The notes: generated from the letters alone by a model not told the origin. A stretch of DNA of 7,450 bases from Oscillospiraceae bacterium (GCA_031267335.1 JAIRZH010000037.1:1-7450), one strand, 5' to 3'. Positions 1 to 6,207 are shown, counted from the first letter of the stretch. A program made the numbers and translations.

Positions 1-132
1 CTTGGCGAAGCGCAGCGAGCCACCGTAAGCCGCTGTTTCTTTGGGAGTACCCGTTTCTTTTCTAAAGAAATGGGTACAAATAATAAGGCTTTAAAAAGAA
101 CTTAAGCTTACCTAAATGTAACAGACATAAAA
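1..132 (+). repeat. Dispersed repeat, copy A (left arm of window-spanning inverted repeat)
   Basis: The sequence from 1 to 132 reappears inverted at 7262-7391 with about 90% identity by eye. Differences are mostly single transitions plus a short indel near 78-86. The first 50 or so bases are clearly more GC-rich than the rest of the window. It contains a hairpin at 47-77: GTACCC, a G opposite T, TTTCTTT, a TCT loop, then AAAGAAA, T and GGGTAC. The repeat may extend left beyond the window, since copy B continues into GC-rich sequence. No transposase is present. It could be a MITE-like or extragenic palindromic repeat; the family is not identified. Confidence 0.85.
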
Positions 133-138
133 TTAGTT

Positions 139-200
139 ACTTTTTGGGAGTACCCGTTTCTAGAAATGGGTACAAAAAGTAAAGCATTAAATAAAAGCTT
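139..200 (+). repeat. Diverged third copy of the same repeat with a compact hairpin
   Basis: This is a shortened direct copy of the hairpin in copy A. GTACCC (150-155), TTTC, a TA loop, GAAA, and GGGTAC (168-173) form the stem, with the same G-opposite-T position. An extra outer stem ACTTTTT (139-145) pairs with AAAAAGT (174-180) across a GGGA bulge. The following stretch GTAAAGC.TTAAATAA (179-194) matches the segment next to the hairpin in copy B, so the homology runs beyond the stem. No gene is seen in 181-288 on either strand beyond short open frames. Confidence 0.7.
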
Positions 201-288
201 ATTCCTGATCATGTACCAAAACATAAGCGCGATCCAAATAAAGAGTATAAAATGCAATCGGTAGAGGAAGAAAACCTTTAAATAGATA

Positions 289-444
289 GAGCCTGTCTAA
301 TATCTCTAAAGCAGCGCATATTTAACTAAAATTTTTAAATTCTGTATTGCTCGTCAGTTAAATACGTCAGTATTTGCCTTCCTCGCGCTTCAAACTTTAA
401 AAATTTTATCATAAACGCACTGCTAAGAAATATTAAACAGGCTC
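289..444. mobile_element. Foldback MITE-like element with ~50-base terminal inverted repeats
   Basis: The left end begins GAGCCTGTCTAATATCTCT and the right end, read on the minus strand, begins GAGCCTGTTTAATATTTCT. The arms stay alignable for about 50 bases, to a shared AAAATTTTTAAA, with scattered substitutions. A smaller hairpin AAATAC-GTCA-GTATTT (360-375) sits in the centre. The element is about 156 bases and encodes no transposase, so it would be non-autonomous. The left flank is TA; the right flank is TTA, so a target duplication is not clean. The GAG/GGG-CCTGTTT ends resemble ends of some IS5-type elements, but this is recollection and not tested. Part of it (363-415) is homologous to 6107-6157. 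Confidence 0.7.
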
Positions 445-486
445 TTATACCACATTGGCATCAGGGATCCTTAATTATTCGAATTT

Positions 487-539
487 TCAGCCATTTTTTT
501 GATATAATTTATTATCTTGAAACATAATTTTGTCACCTT
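487..539 (-). pseudogene. Ribosome site plus 12-codon ORF, possible 5' remnant of a lost gene
   Basis: On the minus strand an AAGGTG Shine-Dalgarno (539-534) is followed, 8 bases later, by ATG at 525. The frame encodes MFQDNKLYQKNG and stops at 487. The stop follows a run of seven A on the coding strand. Removing one A would allow reading on into AENSNN and then another stop, so even a frameshift repair gives only about 17 residues. A TATAAT lies about 20 bases upstream of the ribosome site, without a well-spaced -35. It may be the stub of a gene lost near the 289-444 element, a leader peptide, or chance. Nothing else is recognised in 445-620. Confidence 0.25.
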
Positions 540-623
540 AGATAACATTTTTTAATTATTATACAATATTCTGTTAAATTTCTGTGCAACCAAATCACTA
601 TTTCTAGTTTTATTGTTAAATAT

Positions 624-653
624 TTGACTTTTTTATGGAATAAGTTATATAAT
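624..653 (+). promoter_or_regulatory. Sigma-A type promoter for ppk1
   Basis: TTGACT (624-629) and TATAAT (648-653) are separated by 18 bases, close to the consensus for the housekeeping sigma factor. Transcription would start near 660, leaving a leader of about 60 bases before the ppk1 start. The leader is AT-rich and shows no strong hairpin, riboswitch or PHO-box-like direct repeat that I can recognise. Confidence 0.65.
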
Positions 654-708
654 TTTTTTCAGTAAAAACAATAATATGTATATAATTTATAAATTTAATT
701 TAACGAAT

Positions 709-714
709 GAGGTG
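709..714 (+). promoter_or_regulatory. Ribosome binding site fixing the TTG start of ppk1
   Basis: GAGGTG lies six bases before TTG at 721. An ATG overlapping this site (707-709) reads only five codons to a stop, so the TTG is the supported start. Confidence 0.75.
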
Positions 715-720
715 TGAAAT

Positions 721-2784
721 TTGAGCAAAAACAAGAAAAAATTTTTCTATGTTAATCGTGAACTCAGTTGGATGGATTTTAATTTTAGAGTTTTAGAAGA
801 ATCTACAGATAAACGGCATCCAATGATGGAACGTGTGAAGTTTCTTGGAATCACAGCATCGAATTTAGATGAATTTTTTATGGTTCGAGTAGCTAATATA
901 ATTTCAAAAATGGAAAAAAAGCCAAATAAAAAAGATGCATCTAGGCTAAAACCTGGAAAACTTTTCAAAATTTTAACTGAAAAAATCCATATGTTTTCCA
1001 AAAATCAGCAAGATTGTTGGAAAAAATTATTAGTGCCAGAATTAGAAAAAGAAAAAATTAAATTTCTAAATTGGAATCAATTAGATGCAAAACAAAAAGC
1101 TTTTTTAGAAAATTATTTTAAAAAAACTATTTTACCAATATTAACCCCGATGGCAATAGATCCAGGGCGACCATTTCCGTTTATTACTGGACGAAGTTTA
1201 AATATCGCTATTGAGCTAAAAAGTTTCAAAGGTGAAAAGATTTTTGGAATAGTAAATGTTCCTTCGGCGATACCTAGGTATATAGAAATTCCGTGTAAAT
1301 CAGAAAGGTGTTTTGTTTTATTAGAAAAAATCATGAAAAATCAAATTTCGAATCTTTTTGAATTATATGATATTAAATCAACATGTTTGTTTCGAGTTAC
1401 ACGTAATTCAGATTTTGAAATTAACGAAGAAGCCGAAAGCATTCTTACAGAAGTGCAAAAATCAATAAAAAAACGCAGACGCGGCGATGTAGTTCGGCTA
1501 GAAATTGAAAAGAAAAATAGCAATTCAAGAATTAAAAAATTTTTAACAAAAATGTTTAAAGTTGAAAAAGACGATATTTATAAAATAAAAGGAATAATTG
1601 ATTTAACCGTTTTGTTAAAGTTTGTGCATGAAAATTGGGATCCCAAAATTAAATTTATTCCTCAAATTGCAACAAATGCGCCAGCAGCGTTTTGCGATTG
1701 CAAAAATGTTTTCGAAGCAATTAATGAAAAAGATCATTTGGTTGTGCATCCGTTCGAAAGTTTCGATGCAGTTATAAATTTCGTTCAACAAGCCGCAAAC
1801 GATCCTGATGTTTTAGCAATAAAGCAAACTCTTTATCGTGTGAGCGGAAATTCGCCTATAATTACAGCACTTATGAGAGCGGCGGAAAACGGTAAACAAG
1901 TTACTGCATTTGTTGAACTTAAAGCAAGATTTGATGAAGAAAATAATATTTTGTGGGCACAAAAATTGGAAAAAAGTGGTTGTCATGTTGTATACGGAAT
2001 TCCTGGTTTAAAAACTCATTGTAAAGTAATTTTGGTCGTCAGGCGTGAACAAGATTCAATTAAAAGATATTTGCATTTTGGAACCGGAAATTATAATGAT
2101 ACAACTGCAAAATTTTACACAGACGTTGGATTTTTTACCTGCAAAAACGAATTTGGAATAGATGCCTCCGCGTTATTTAATTCGCTGACTGGATATTCTT
2201 GGAATTCTGAATATCAAAAACTAATAGTTTCCCCTTTTGAGACACGTAATTTTTTCGAAAAAATGATAGATAAAGAAATCGAAAATACAAAAGCTGGTTT
2301 ATCGAGTAAAATAATTATTAAAGTTAATGCAATTGTAGACAAAAAAATAATTAATAAATTATATGAAGCTTCTAATGCTGGTGTTGAAATAAAAATGATA
2401 GTCAGAGGAATATGCTGTTTAGTCCCTAGGGTAAAAAATATGAGCAAAAATATTCAAGTTATTAGCATTGTCGGCAGATTGCTTGAACATAGTCGTATAT
2501 TTTATTTTGAAAATAATGGTTCTCCGCTTGTGTTTATGGGAAGCACGGATTTAATGCCAAGAAATTTAGATAGACGAATTGAAGTAATTTTTCCTATTGA
2601 AGACGAAGAATTGAAAAAAAGAAGTATTGAAATGCTTAGTATATTGCTCCACGATACGGTTAATGCCAGAATCCAAAACAAAAAAGCCGAATATAAACGT
2701 ATTCCCAATGAAGGCAAAGAAATAATCGATAGTCAAATGGAATTCTTTAAAATTGCAAGAAATTTAGTTTCAGAAAAAAGTTAG
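721..2784 (+). CDS. ppk1: Polyphosphate kinase 1
   Basis: This enzyme reversibly transfers the gamma phosphate of ATP to inorganic polyphosphate; it is typically membrane-associated. The 687 residues match the usual family length and all four domains are present. The N-terminal domain opens with NRELSWMDFN and contains SNLDEFFMVR (47-56), whose N48 corresponds to the ATP-contacting Asn45 of E. coli. TLYRVS (R373) and ELKARFDEE (R403) match the phosphate-binding Arg375 and Arg405. H433 in KTHCK is the autophosphorylated histidine (E. coli His435), Y466 matches Tyr468, and H590 in LEHSR is the second HKD-type histidine (His592). GSTDLMPRNLDRRIE near the C-terminus is also typical. The gene appears intact and is transcribed alone from the promoter at 624-653. 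No ppx exopolyphosphatase follows. A weak 7-bp hairpin (2786-2803) sits just after the stop, without a U-tract. Confidence 0.97.
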   Translation: MSKNKKKFFYVNRELSWMDFNFRVLEESTDKRHPMMERVKFLGITASNLDEFFMVRVANIISKMEKKPNKKDASRLKPGKLFKILTEKIHMFSKNQQDCWKKLLVPELEKEKIKFLNWNQLDAKQKAFLENYFKKTILPILTPMAIDPGRPFPFITGRSLNIAIELKSFKGEKIFGIVNVPSAIPRYIEIPCKSERCFVLLEKIMKNQISNLFELYDIKSTCLFRVTRNSDFEINEEAESILTEVQKSIKKRRRGDVVRLEIEKKNSNSRIKKFLTKMFKVEKDDIYKIKGIIDLTVLLKFVHENWDPKIKFIPQIATNAPAAFCDCKNVFEAINEKDHLVVHPFESFDAVINFVQQAANDPDVLAIKQTLYRVSGNSPIITALMRAAENGKQVTAFVELKARFDEENNILWAQKLEKSGCHVVYGIPGLKTHCKVILVVRREQDSIKRYLHFGTGNYNDTTAKFYTDVGFFTCKNEFGIDASALFNSLTGYSWNSEYQKLIVSPFETRNFFEKMIDKEIENTKAGLSSKIIIKVNAIVDKKIINKLYEASNAGVEIKMIVRGICCLVPRVKNMSKNIQVISIVGRLLEHSRIFYFENNGSPLVFMGSTDLMPRNLDRRIEVIFPIEDEELKKRSIEMLSILLHDTVNARIQNKKAEYKRIPNEGKEIIDSQMEFFKIARNLVSEKS

Positions 2785-2824
2785 AATTTGAATTTTTTCA
2801 AATACTAGATGGAAAAAATAATAG

Positions 2825-2983
2825 ATGCTGAAAAAAATTTCAAAATTAAACAAAGAAATTTTAATTTTAAAAAATCAAAATGATAAATTGTTAGAAGAAC
2901 ATATTGATGAAATGGCTAGAAAAAAAATTGAAAAAAATCAATGGAAATTAATTCAGAATTATTTAAAATTAACTAAAAACTAA
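2825..2983 (+). CDS. Possible small protein, 52 residues, coiled-coil-like
   Basis: An ATG 40 bases after the ppk1 stop opens a frame of 52 codons ending in TAA. The product is rich in Lys, Leu, Glu, Asn and Ile, with a Leu/Ile heptad-like pattern in the first half (LNKEILILKNQNDKLLEEH) and a single Trp. Fifty-two codons without a stop is longer than expected by chance in DNA this AT-rich, and the A-rich coding strand resembles its neighbours. Against it, the codon just before the ATG is a stop and no good Shine-Dalgarno is present. A second ATG at 2809 in another frame reads only 24 codons. I do not recognise the protein. It may be a real small gene, the tail of a decayed one, or noise. Confidence 0.35.
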   Translation: MLKKISKLNKEILILKNQNDKLLEEHIDEMARKKIEKNQWKLIQNYLKLTKN

Positions 2984-3024
2984 ATTCAACAATACTTGAA
3001 TTACGAAAAGAAAAAAATTTGCTA

Positions 3025-3184
3025 GGGCCTGTTTCCACTATTAGAAATGACAAAATTTCGAGTAATTTTTGGTTTGGATAAGGAAAATTTTTTTACAATA
3101 CTAAACGTATTGTAAAAAAATTTAACGTAATACAAATCGAAAAATACCGAAATATGGTCGTTAAACAGTAGTTGAAACAGACCC
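3025..3184. mobile_element. Full-length foldback (MITE-like) element flanked by TA
   Basis: The ends are GGGCCTGTTTCCACTA (left) and, on the minus strand, GGGTCTGTTTCAACTA (right), with TA directly outside each end (3023-3024, 3185-3186). The arms remain alignable inward through TTTCG..TATTTTT.G.TTTG-type segments. They end in a perfect 17-bp stem AAATTTTTTTACAATAC (3085-3101) against 3107-3123 around the loop TAAAC. Nearly the whole 160 bases can fold on itself. No ORF lies inside, so mobility would need a transposase from elsewhere. The CCTGTTT terminus resembles that of the 289-444 element, but the interiors differ. The TA flanks could be a target duplication or simply part of the repeat. 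Confidence 0.7.
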
Positions 3185-3200
3185 TATAATTAAATATTAA

Positions 3201-3271
3201 GTAAAAAATAAAGAATACTGTTAATCAGACCTCCACGAAAATCAATTTTCGATGAGGCCTAATAGTTAATA
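3201..3271 (-). terminator. Long imperfect hairpin followed by U-rich tract (minus strand)
   Basis: Two 27-base arms (3216-3242 and 3245-3271) pair around a two-base loop. The inner part, AGGCCTC..CGAAAAT against ATTTTCG..GAGGTCT, is strongest, and the outer part carries a short mismatch bubble and G-U pairs. Read on the minus strand it is followed by TTCTTTATTTTTTAC, a U-rich tract, so a terminator on that strand is plausible. It would end transcripts starting at the promoter-like site at 3290-3319, or read-through from the fakA-like gene. Confidence 0.45.
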
Positions 3272-3289
3272 ATAATTTTTATAGTCGCA

Positions 3290-3319
3290 ATTATATCATA
3301 AGAATATTGTTAAAAACAA
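3290..3319 (-). promoter_or_regulatory. Minus-strand promoter-like site in an intergenic region
   Basis: Read on the minus strand, TTGTTT (3319-3314) is followed after 18 bases by TATAAT (3295-3290), preceded by TGA to give an extended -10. The predicted start is near 3283, pointing into the hairpin at 3216-3271 and away from any protein gene on that strand. It overlaps the U-tract of the putative terminator of the fakA-like gene. Confidence 0.4.
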
Positions 3320-3343
3320 ATTGTTAATATTTGCCATTAACAA
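3311..3343 (-). terminator. Candidate intrinsic terminator of the fakA-like gene
   Basis: On the minus strand, 21 bases after the stop codon, TTGTTAAT (3343-3336) pairs with ATTAACAA (3328-3321) around a seven-base loop and is followed by TTTGTTTTTA. The stem is eight pairs and AT-rich, so it is weak but well placed. Confidence 0.45.
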
Positions 3344-3364
3344 ATTCTTAATTTTATAAAAAAT

Positions 3365-5164
3365 CTATTCAATCGACACAGTGAAATAATAAACTTCTCC
3401 GCCGCCGTTTATAAGGCTTACTTCGATATCCGGGAATTCTTTAACAATAGTTGATTTTAATTCCATTGCTTTATCACTTGTTATTTTGTCGCCATATATT
3501 AATGTAATGAATGATGCGAATTTTGACATGCTTTTTATTAAATTCATTGCAGCAATCATTGGGTCGGTTTCTAAAAATACAAGTTTTCCGTTGTTAAGAG
3601 CAAGAATATCGCCTTTTTTTATTTTAAATCCATTAAATTCAGCATCTCTTGAAGCAAAAGTCACTTGGCCAGTGTCTACTTTTTTTAAAGCCAAACTCAT
3701 AGCTAAAGTATTTTCTTTTACTGATGAATTTGGGTCAAAAGCCAGTAAAGCGGTCAAACCTTGTGGTATTGTCCGTGATTTTATTACTAATAAATTTTTA
3801 TCATTTATTAATTCGGAAGCTTGTTGTGCGGCCATTATTATATTTTTATTATTTGGTAAAACATAAATTACATCAGCTAGAACAGTTTTTGCGGCGATGG
3901 CAATTTCTTCTGCGCTTGGATTCATAGTTTGCCCACCATAAATAATTGCATCGCATCCTAATTGTTTAAAAGCTTCGGCAAGCCCTTGGCCATCGGCAAT
4001 TGCAACAATACCAAATTTTTTAATTGGCTTAACTACTTTTATTATTTTTTTAGAATTTTCGATTTTCTTACTTTGATTTTCAGCTCTGTTTAATTCGAGT
4101 TTTTCGTTCCGTTGTTCTTCCATATTTGTAATTTTTATCGCTATAAGATGCCCGATTTTTAAACCTTTGTTAAGCGCTTGGTCGGGTAAATTAGTATGGA
4201 CATGAACTTTTACAATTTCTTGATCTTCGACCACAACTATAGAATCTCCAATTTTATCAAGAAATTTTTGAAATTTTTTTAAATTAAAATTACTAATTAC
4301 AGATTTTAAAACAATAAATTCAGTACAATAAGTAAAATTTATATTTTCATCAAAAACTTTAATTTTTTCTTCGAAATCACGATCTTCTTCAGAATTTTCG
4401 ATATTTAATAATTTAAGTTCAGGATCAATAATTACCTTATTTTTAAAAACAGATAACATTCCTTCAAAAATTAAACATAATCCTTTTCCGCCAGAATCAA
4501 CAACGCCGGCTCTTTTTAAAACAGGTAATAAATCAGGAGTCTGTGCTAAAGTTTCGCGAGCACCAATGCACGCAAGTTCCCAAACGGAAATTTTATAATC
4601 TTTCGATTCTTCGATATTAAAATTTTTGTTAAAGTGTTCTTTAACGTCTTTTATTTTTTTAGAAATTGAATCTTTAACTTCATCAACAATATTTGTTTTT
4701 TCATCTAAAACTTCAAGATTTTTTGAATAATTTTGGCTGCCTTTTTCGTATGCTACTCGTGCGACAGTCAGCATAGTTCCTTCAGTAGGCTTCGCGACGG
4801 CACTGTAAGCATTTTTTACCCCTAAACCTAATGCTTCTATCATATCTTCTTCGGTTGCCGATTCAAAACCATTTAAGTATTGAGCAAAACCTTTTAATAT
4901 TAAAGATAAAATAACACCAGAATTTCCACGGGCGGAACGCAAAGCAGCAGATGCAGCAATCCTCGCAATTTCTCCGATATTTTTTTCCAAACAATCAAGA
5001 TTTTTAATTTTTTCAACTGCGCCTGATATCGTCATCGACATATTAGTTCCAGTATCGCCATCCGGAACAGGGAAAATATTCAAATCATTTATATGAATAC
5101 GATTTTTAAATATATTGTTAGCGCCCGATAACAACGCATCTTTAAATTCTAATGAGCTAATCAA
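3365..5164 (-). CDS. fakA: DAK2-domain protein, FakA/YloV type (fatty acid kinase ATP-binding subunit)
   Basis: FakA uses ATP to phosphorylate a fatty acid held by its FakB partner, feeding exogenous fatty acids into phospholipid synthesis. The N-terminal DhaL domain carries NIFPVPDGDTGTNMSMT with the metal-binding Asp pair and Asn, SARGNSGVILS, KPTEGTMLTVAR and VDSGGKGLCLIFEGML. The middle domain has FTYCTEF and VKVHVHT, a conserved Cys and two His thought to bind metal in this family. The C-terminal EDD/DegV-like domain runs from FGIVAIADGQG to the terminal GGGEVYYFTVSIE. The start chosen is TTG at 5164 (599 residues), served by AAAGGAAA at 5177-5170. A TTG at 5185 (606 residues) lacks a ribosome site. 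The protein is longer than the usual ~550 residues because of a Lys/Asp/Glu-rich insertion before VWELACIGARETLAQTP. No fakB or asp23-like gene is nearby, so the exact substrate is inferred from the family. Confidence 0.88.
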   Translation of the reverse strand: MISSLEFKDALLSGANNIFKNRIHINDLNIFPVPDGDTGTNMSMTISGAVEKIKNLDCLEKNIGEIARIAASAALRSARGNSGVILSLILKGFAQYLNGFESATEEDMIEALGLGVKNAYSAVAKPTEGTMLTVARVAYEKGSQNYSKNLEVLDEKTNIVDEVKDSISKKIKDVKEHFNKNFNIEESKDYKISVWELACIGARETLAQTPDLLPVLKRAGVVDSGGKGLCLIFEGMLSVFKNKVIIDPELKLLNIENSEEDRDFEEKIKVFDENINFTYCTEFIVLKSVISNFNLKKFQKFLDKIGDSIVVVEDQEIVKVHVHTNLPDQALNKGLKIGHLIAIKITNMEEQRNEKLELNRAENQSKKIENSKKIIKVVKPIKKFGIVAIADGQGLAEAFKQLGCDAIIYGGQTMNPSAEEIAIAAKTVLADVIYVLPNNKNIIMAAQQASELINDKNLLVIKSRTIPQGLTALLAFDPNSSVKENTLAMSLALKKVDTGQVTFASRDAEFNGFKIKKGDILALNNGKLVFLETDPMIAAMNLIKSMSKFASFITLIYGDKITSDKAMELKSTIVKEFPDIEVSLINGGGEVYYFTVSIE

Positions 5165-5177
5165 TGAAATTTCCTTT
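5165..5177 (-). promoter_or_regulatory. Ribosome binding site deciding the start of the fakA-like gene
   Basis: On the minus strand AAAGGAAA is followed by TTTCA and then TTG at 5164, with eight bases between GG and the start. The alternative TTG at 5185 would place this purine run inside the coding region, and nothing resembling a Shine-Dalgarno precedes it. The resulting N-terminus MISSLEFKDALLSGANN also resembles known FakA starts. Confidence 0.55.
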
Positions 5178-5311
5178 ATTTTCAATAAATTTATTTGTTG
5201 ATATACAACAAGCTTTCTAAATTAAATTTTATAAAACAAAAAAATCATATATGCATTAAATATTTACTTAAACATAAAAATTTAAAACATTATTTTTTTA
5301 AAAAAATAACT

Positions 5312-5596
5312 CTAATTAATGCCACGAATTAAGTCTGCAAGTGTATCCAGTACTAAAGTGCTCACTCCACCGCTCGCAGATTCTATTTTTTCTTTTTCCG
5401 ACTTTTTAGCATCTTCATAGTCGATTACTTCAAAATTTCTAACTGCACAAAAAATTTTGTTAGATTCTGAAAAAGTCGTTTCAATACCAAAAGAAATTAA
5501 AAATTTAGAAACTTCTTTAGGACTAATACAATTTACTAATTTTTTTATAAAATCAGGCGACGATTGCGCTAATTTTATAAATTTTTCTTCATCCAT
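5312..5596 (-). CDS. Small protein with Nif11-like N-terminus and a GG motif (putative precursor peptide)
   Basis: The 94-residue product begins MDEEKFIKLAQSSPDFIKKL, followed by CISPKEVSKFLISFGIETT. This resembles the helical Nif11-type leader pattern (F..KL..DPEL..KL, then sPEEv..la..aG). Near the end, KEKIESASGG (68-77) looks like the double-glycine leader end cut by peptidase-type ABC exporters. It would leave VSTLVLDTLADLIRGIN (78-94), whose spacing of Val/Leu/Ile suits an amphipathic helix. The core has no Cys, so lanthionine chemistry is not indicated. The start is ATG at 5596, because AAGGTG (5608-5603) lies six bases upstream; a GTG at 5605 is part of that ribosome site. The fakA-like gene follows 147 bases downstream on the same strand and may be co-transcribed. 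No exporter, protease or modifying enzyme lies in the window. It is surely a gene (about 0.85); the precursor role is tentative. Confidence 0.7.
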   Translation of the reverse strand: MDEEKFIKLAQSSPDFIKKLVNCISPKEVSKFLISFGIETTFSESNKIFCAVRNFEVIDYEDAKKSEKEKIESASGGVSTLVLDTLADLIRGIN

Positions 5597-5688
5597 TTTA
5601 AACACCTTATTAATTTAATTAGTTAAACGAAAAAATTCGAAAATGACCCCTTAATAAATATATTATAAAAAAACACGTTTCAATATGA

Positions 5689-5779
5689 TATAAAATAATC
5701 AAGAGATCAATAATAAAATATAAATAATGTAGGAGGTATATATCTTAAATGGTTTAAATACGCATTTAAAAATACCACC
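5689..5779 (+). promoter_or_regulatory. Orphan AGGAGGT ribosome site inside a potential hairpin
   Basis: The strongest Shine-Dalgarno of the window, AGGAGGT (5731-5737), serves no gene. The next ATG (5749) is 11 bases away and reads ATG GTT TAA. In another frame, TTA at 5745 is followed by an open stretch of about 37 codons to 5858 that begins LNGLNTHLKIPPQIHYN and runs into the foldback repeat. GGAGGTAT (5732-5739) can pair with ATACCACC (5772-5779), with one mismatch, enclosing a perfect TTTAAAT-ACGC-ATTTAAA stem (5753-5770), so the site could be masked in RNA. A TGATATAAA extended -10-like box lies at 5686-5694. It may be the remnant of a gene start or a structured leader. Confidence 0.4.
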
Positions 5780-5839
5780 ACAAATTCATTATAATATATA
5801 TAATTTAAAATTTATACAATATAAGACTTATTCGCACGG

Positions 5840-6107
5840 AAATTTCACGGAATATTAAAAGAATTTAACAATCGAATCAAATTAGAATCATTTATATTGT
5901 CAAAATTGTGCTTGAGGCTTATTGAAGACAGGTTCAAAAATGCTCAAAATCACTAAATGCATTTCGTAAGCTTTCTTTATGTTTACACAAACATCACGTA
6001 AAGCAAACTAAGAATAAGAAAAACATTTTCGTTAGTATGTTCTCTTGCTTAATAAATGATTCTAATTTGATTCGATTGTTAAATTCTTTTAATATTCCGT
6101 GAAATTT
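5840..6107. mobile_element. Large foldback element with perfect 56-base inverted arms
   Basis: Bases 5840-5895 are the exact reverse complement of 6052-6107, 56 of 56. Weaker pairing continues outward to roughly 5803 and 6157. The 156-base centre has no ORF of note but holds a hairpin ATGTTT-ACAC-AAACAT (5979-5994) with GCTTT and AAAGC further out. The right outer flank (6107-6157) is homologous to part of the 289-444 element, linking the two as one repeat family. No transposase or clear target duplication is seen. Perfect arms imply a recent origin or correction between arms. Together with 5606-5839 it fills the 600-base gap before trpS. Confidence 0.7.
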
Positions 6108-6207
6108 ACGTGTATTTGTCTTTCACGTGCTTTAAATTTTTAAAATTCTATCATAAAATTATATTAGTTAGAAAATTAGATAGGTTATTAGGTTTAAAAT
6201 ATAAATT

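Noticed and set aside
181..288. Minus-strand frame reading FLPLPIAFYTLYLDRAYVL as a gene fragment
   Set aside because: Fewer than 45 codons, starts inside the 289-444 element after a stop, no start codon or ribosome site, and no family recognised.
747..2717. Several minus-strand open frames of 60-84 codons inside ppk1
   Set aside because: They lie fully inside a well-supported gene on the other strand, have no recognisable products, and are expected shadows.
2984..3001. Short inverted repeat ATTCAA-CAATAC-TTGAAT as a terminator
   Set aside because: Only six AT-rich pairs with no U-tract; expected often by chance here.
3486..3927. Two plus-strand open frames of 126 and 67 codons
   Set aside because: They lie antisense to the C-terminal domain of the fakA-like gene, whose protein motifs are clear in the real frame.
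5281..5311. TTATTTTTTTAAAAAAATAA palindrome as terminator of the small gene
   Set aside because: Composed of A and T only with no real loop or GC in the stem; in this base composition it is not convincing.
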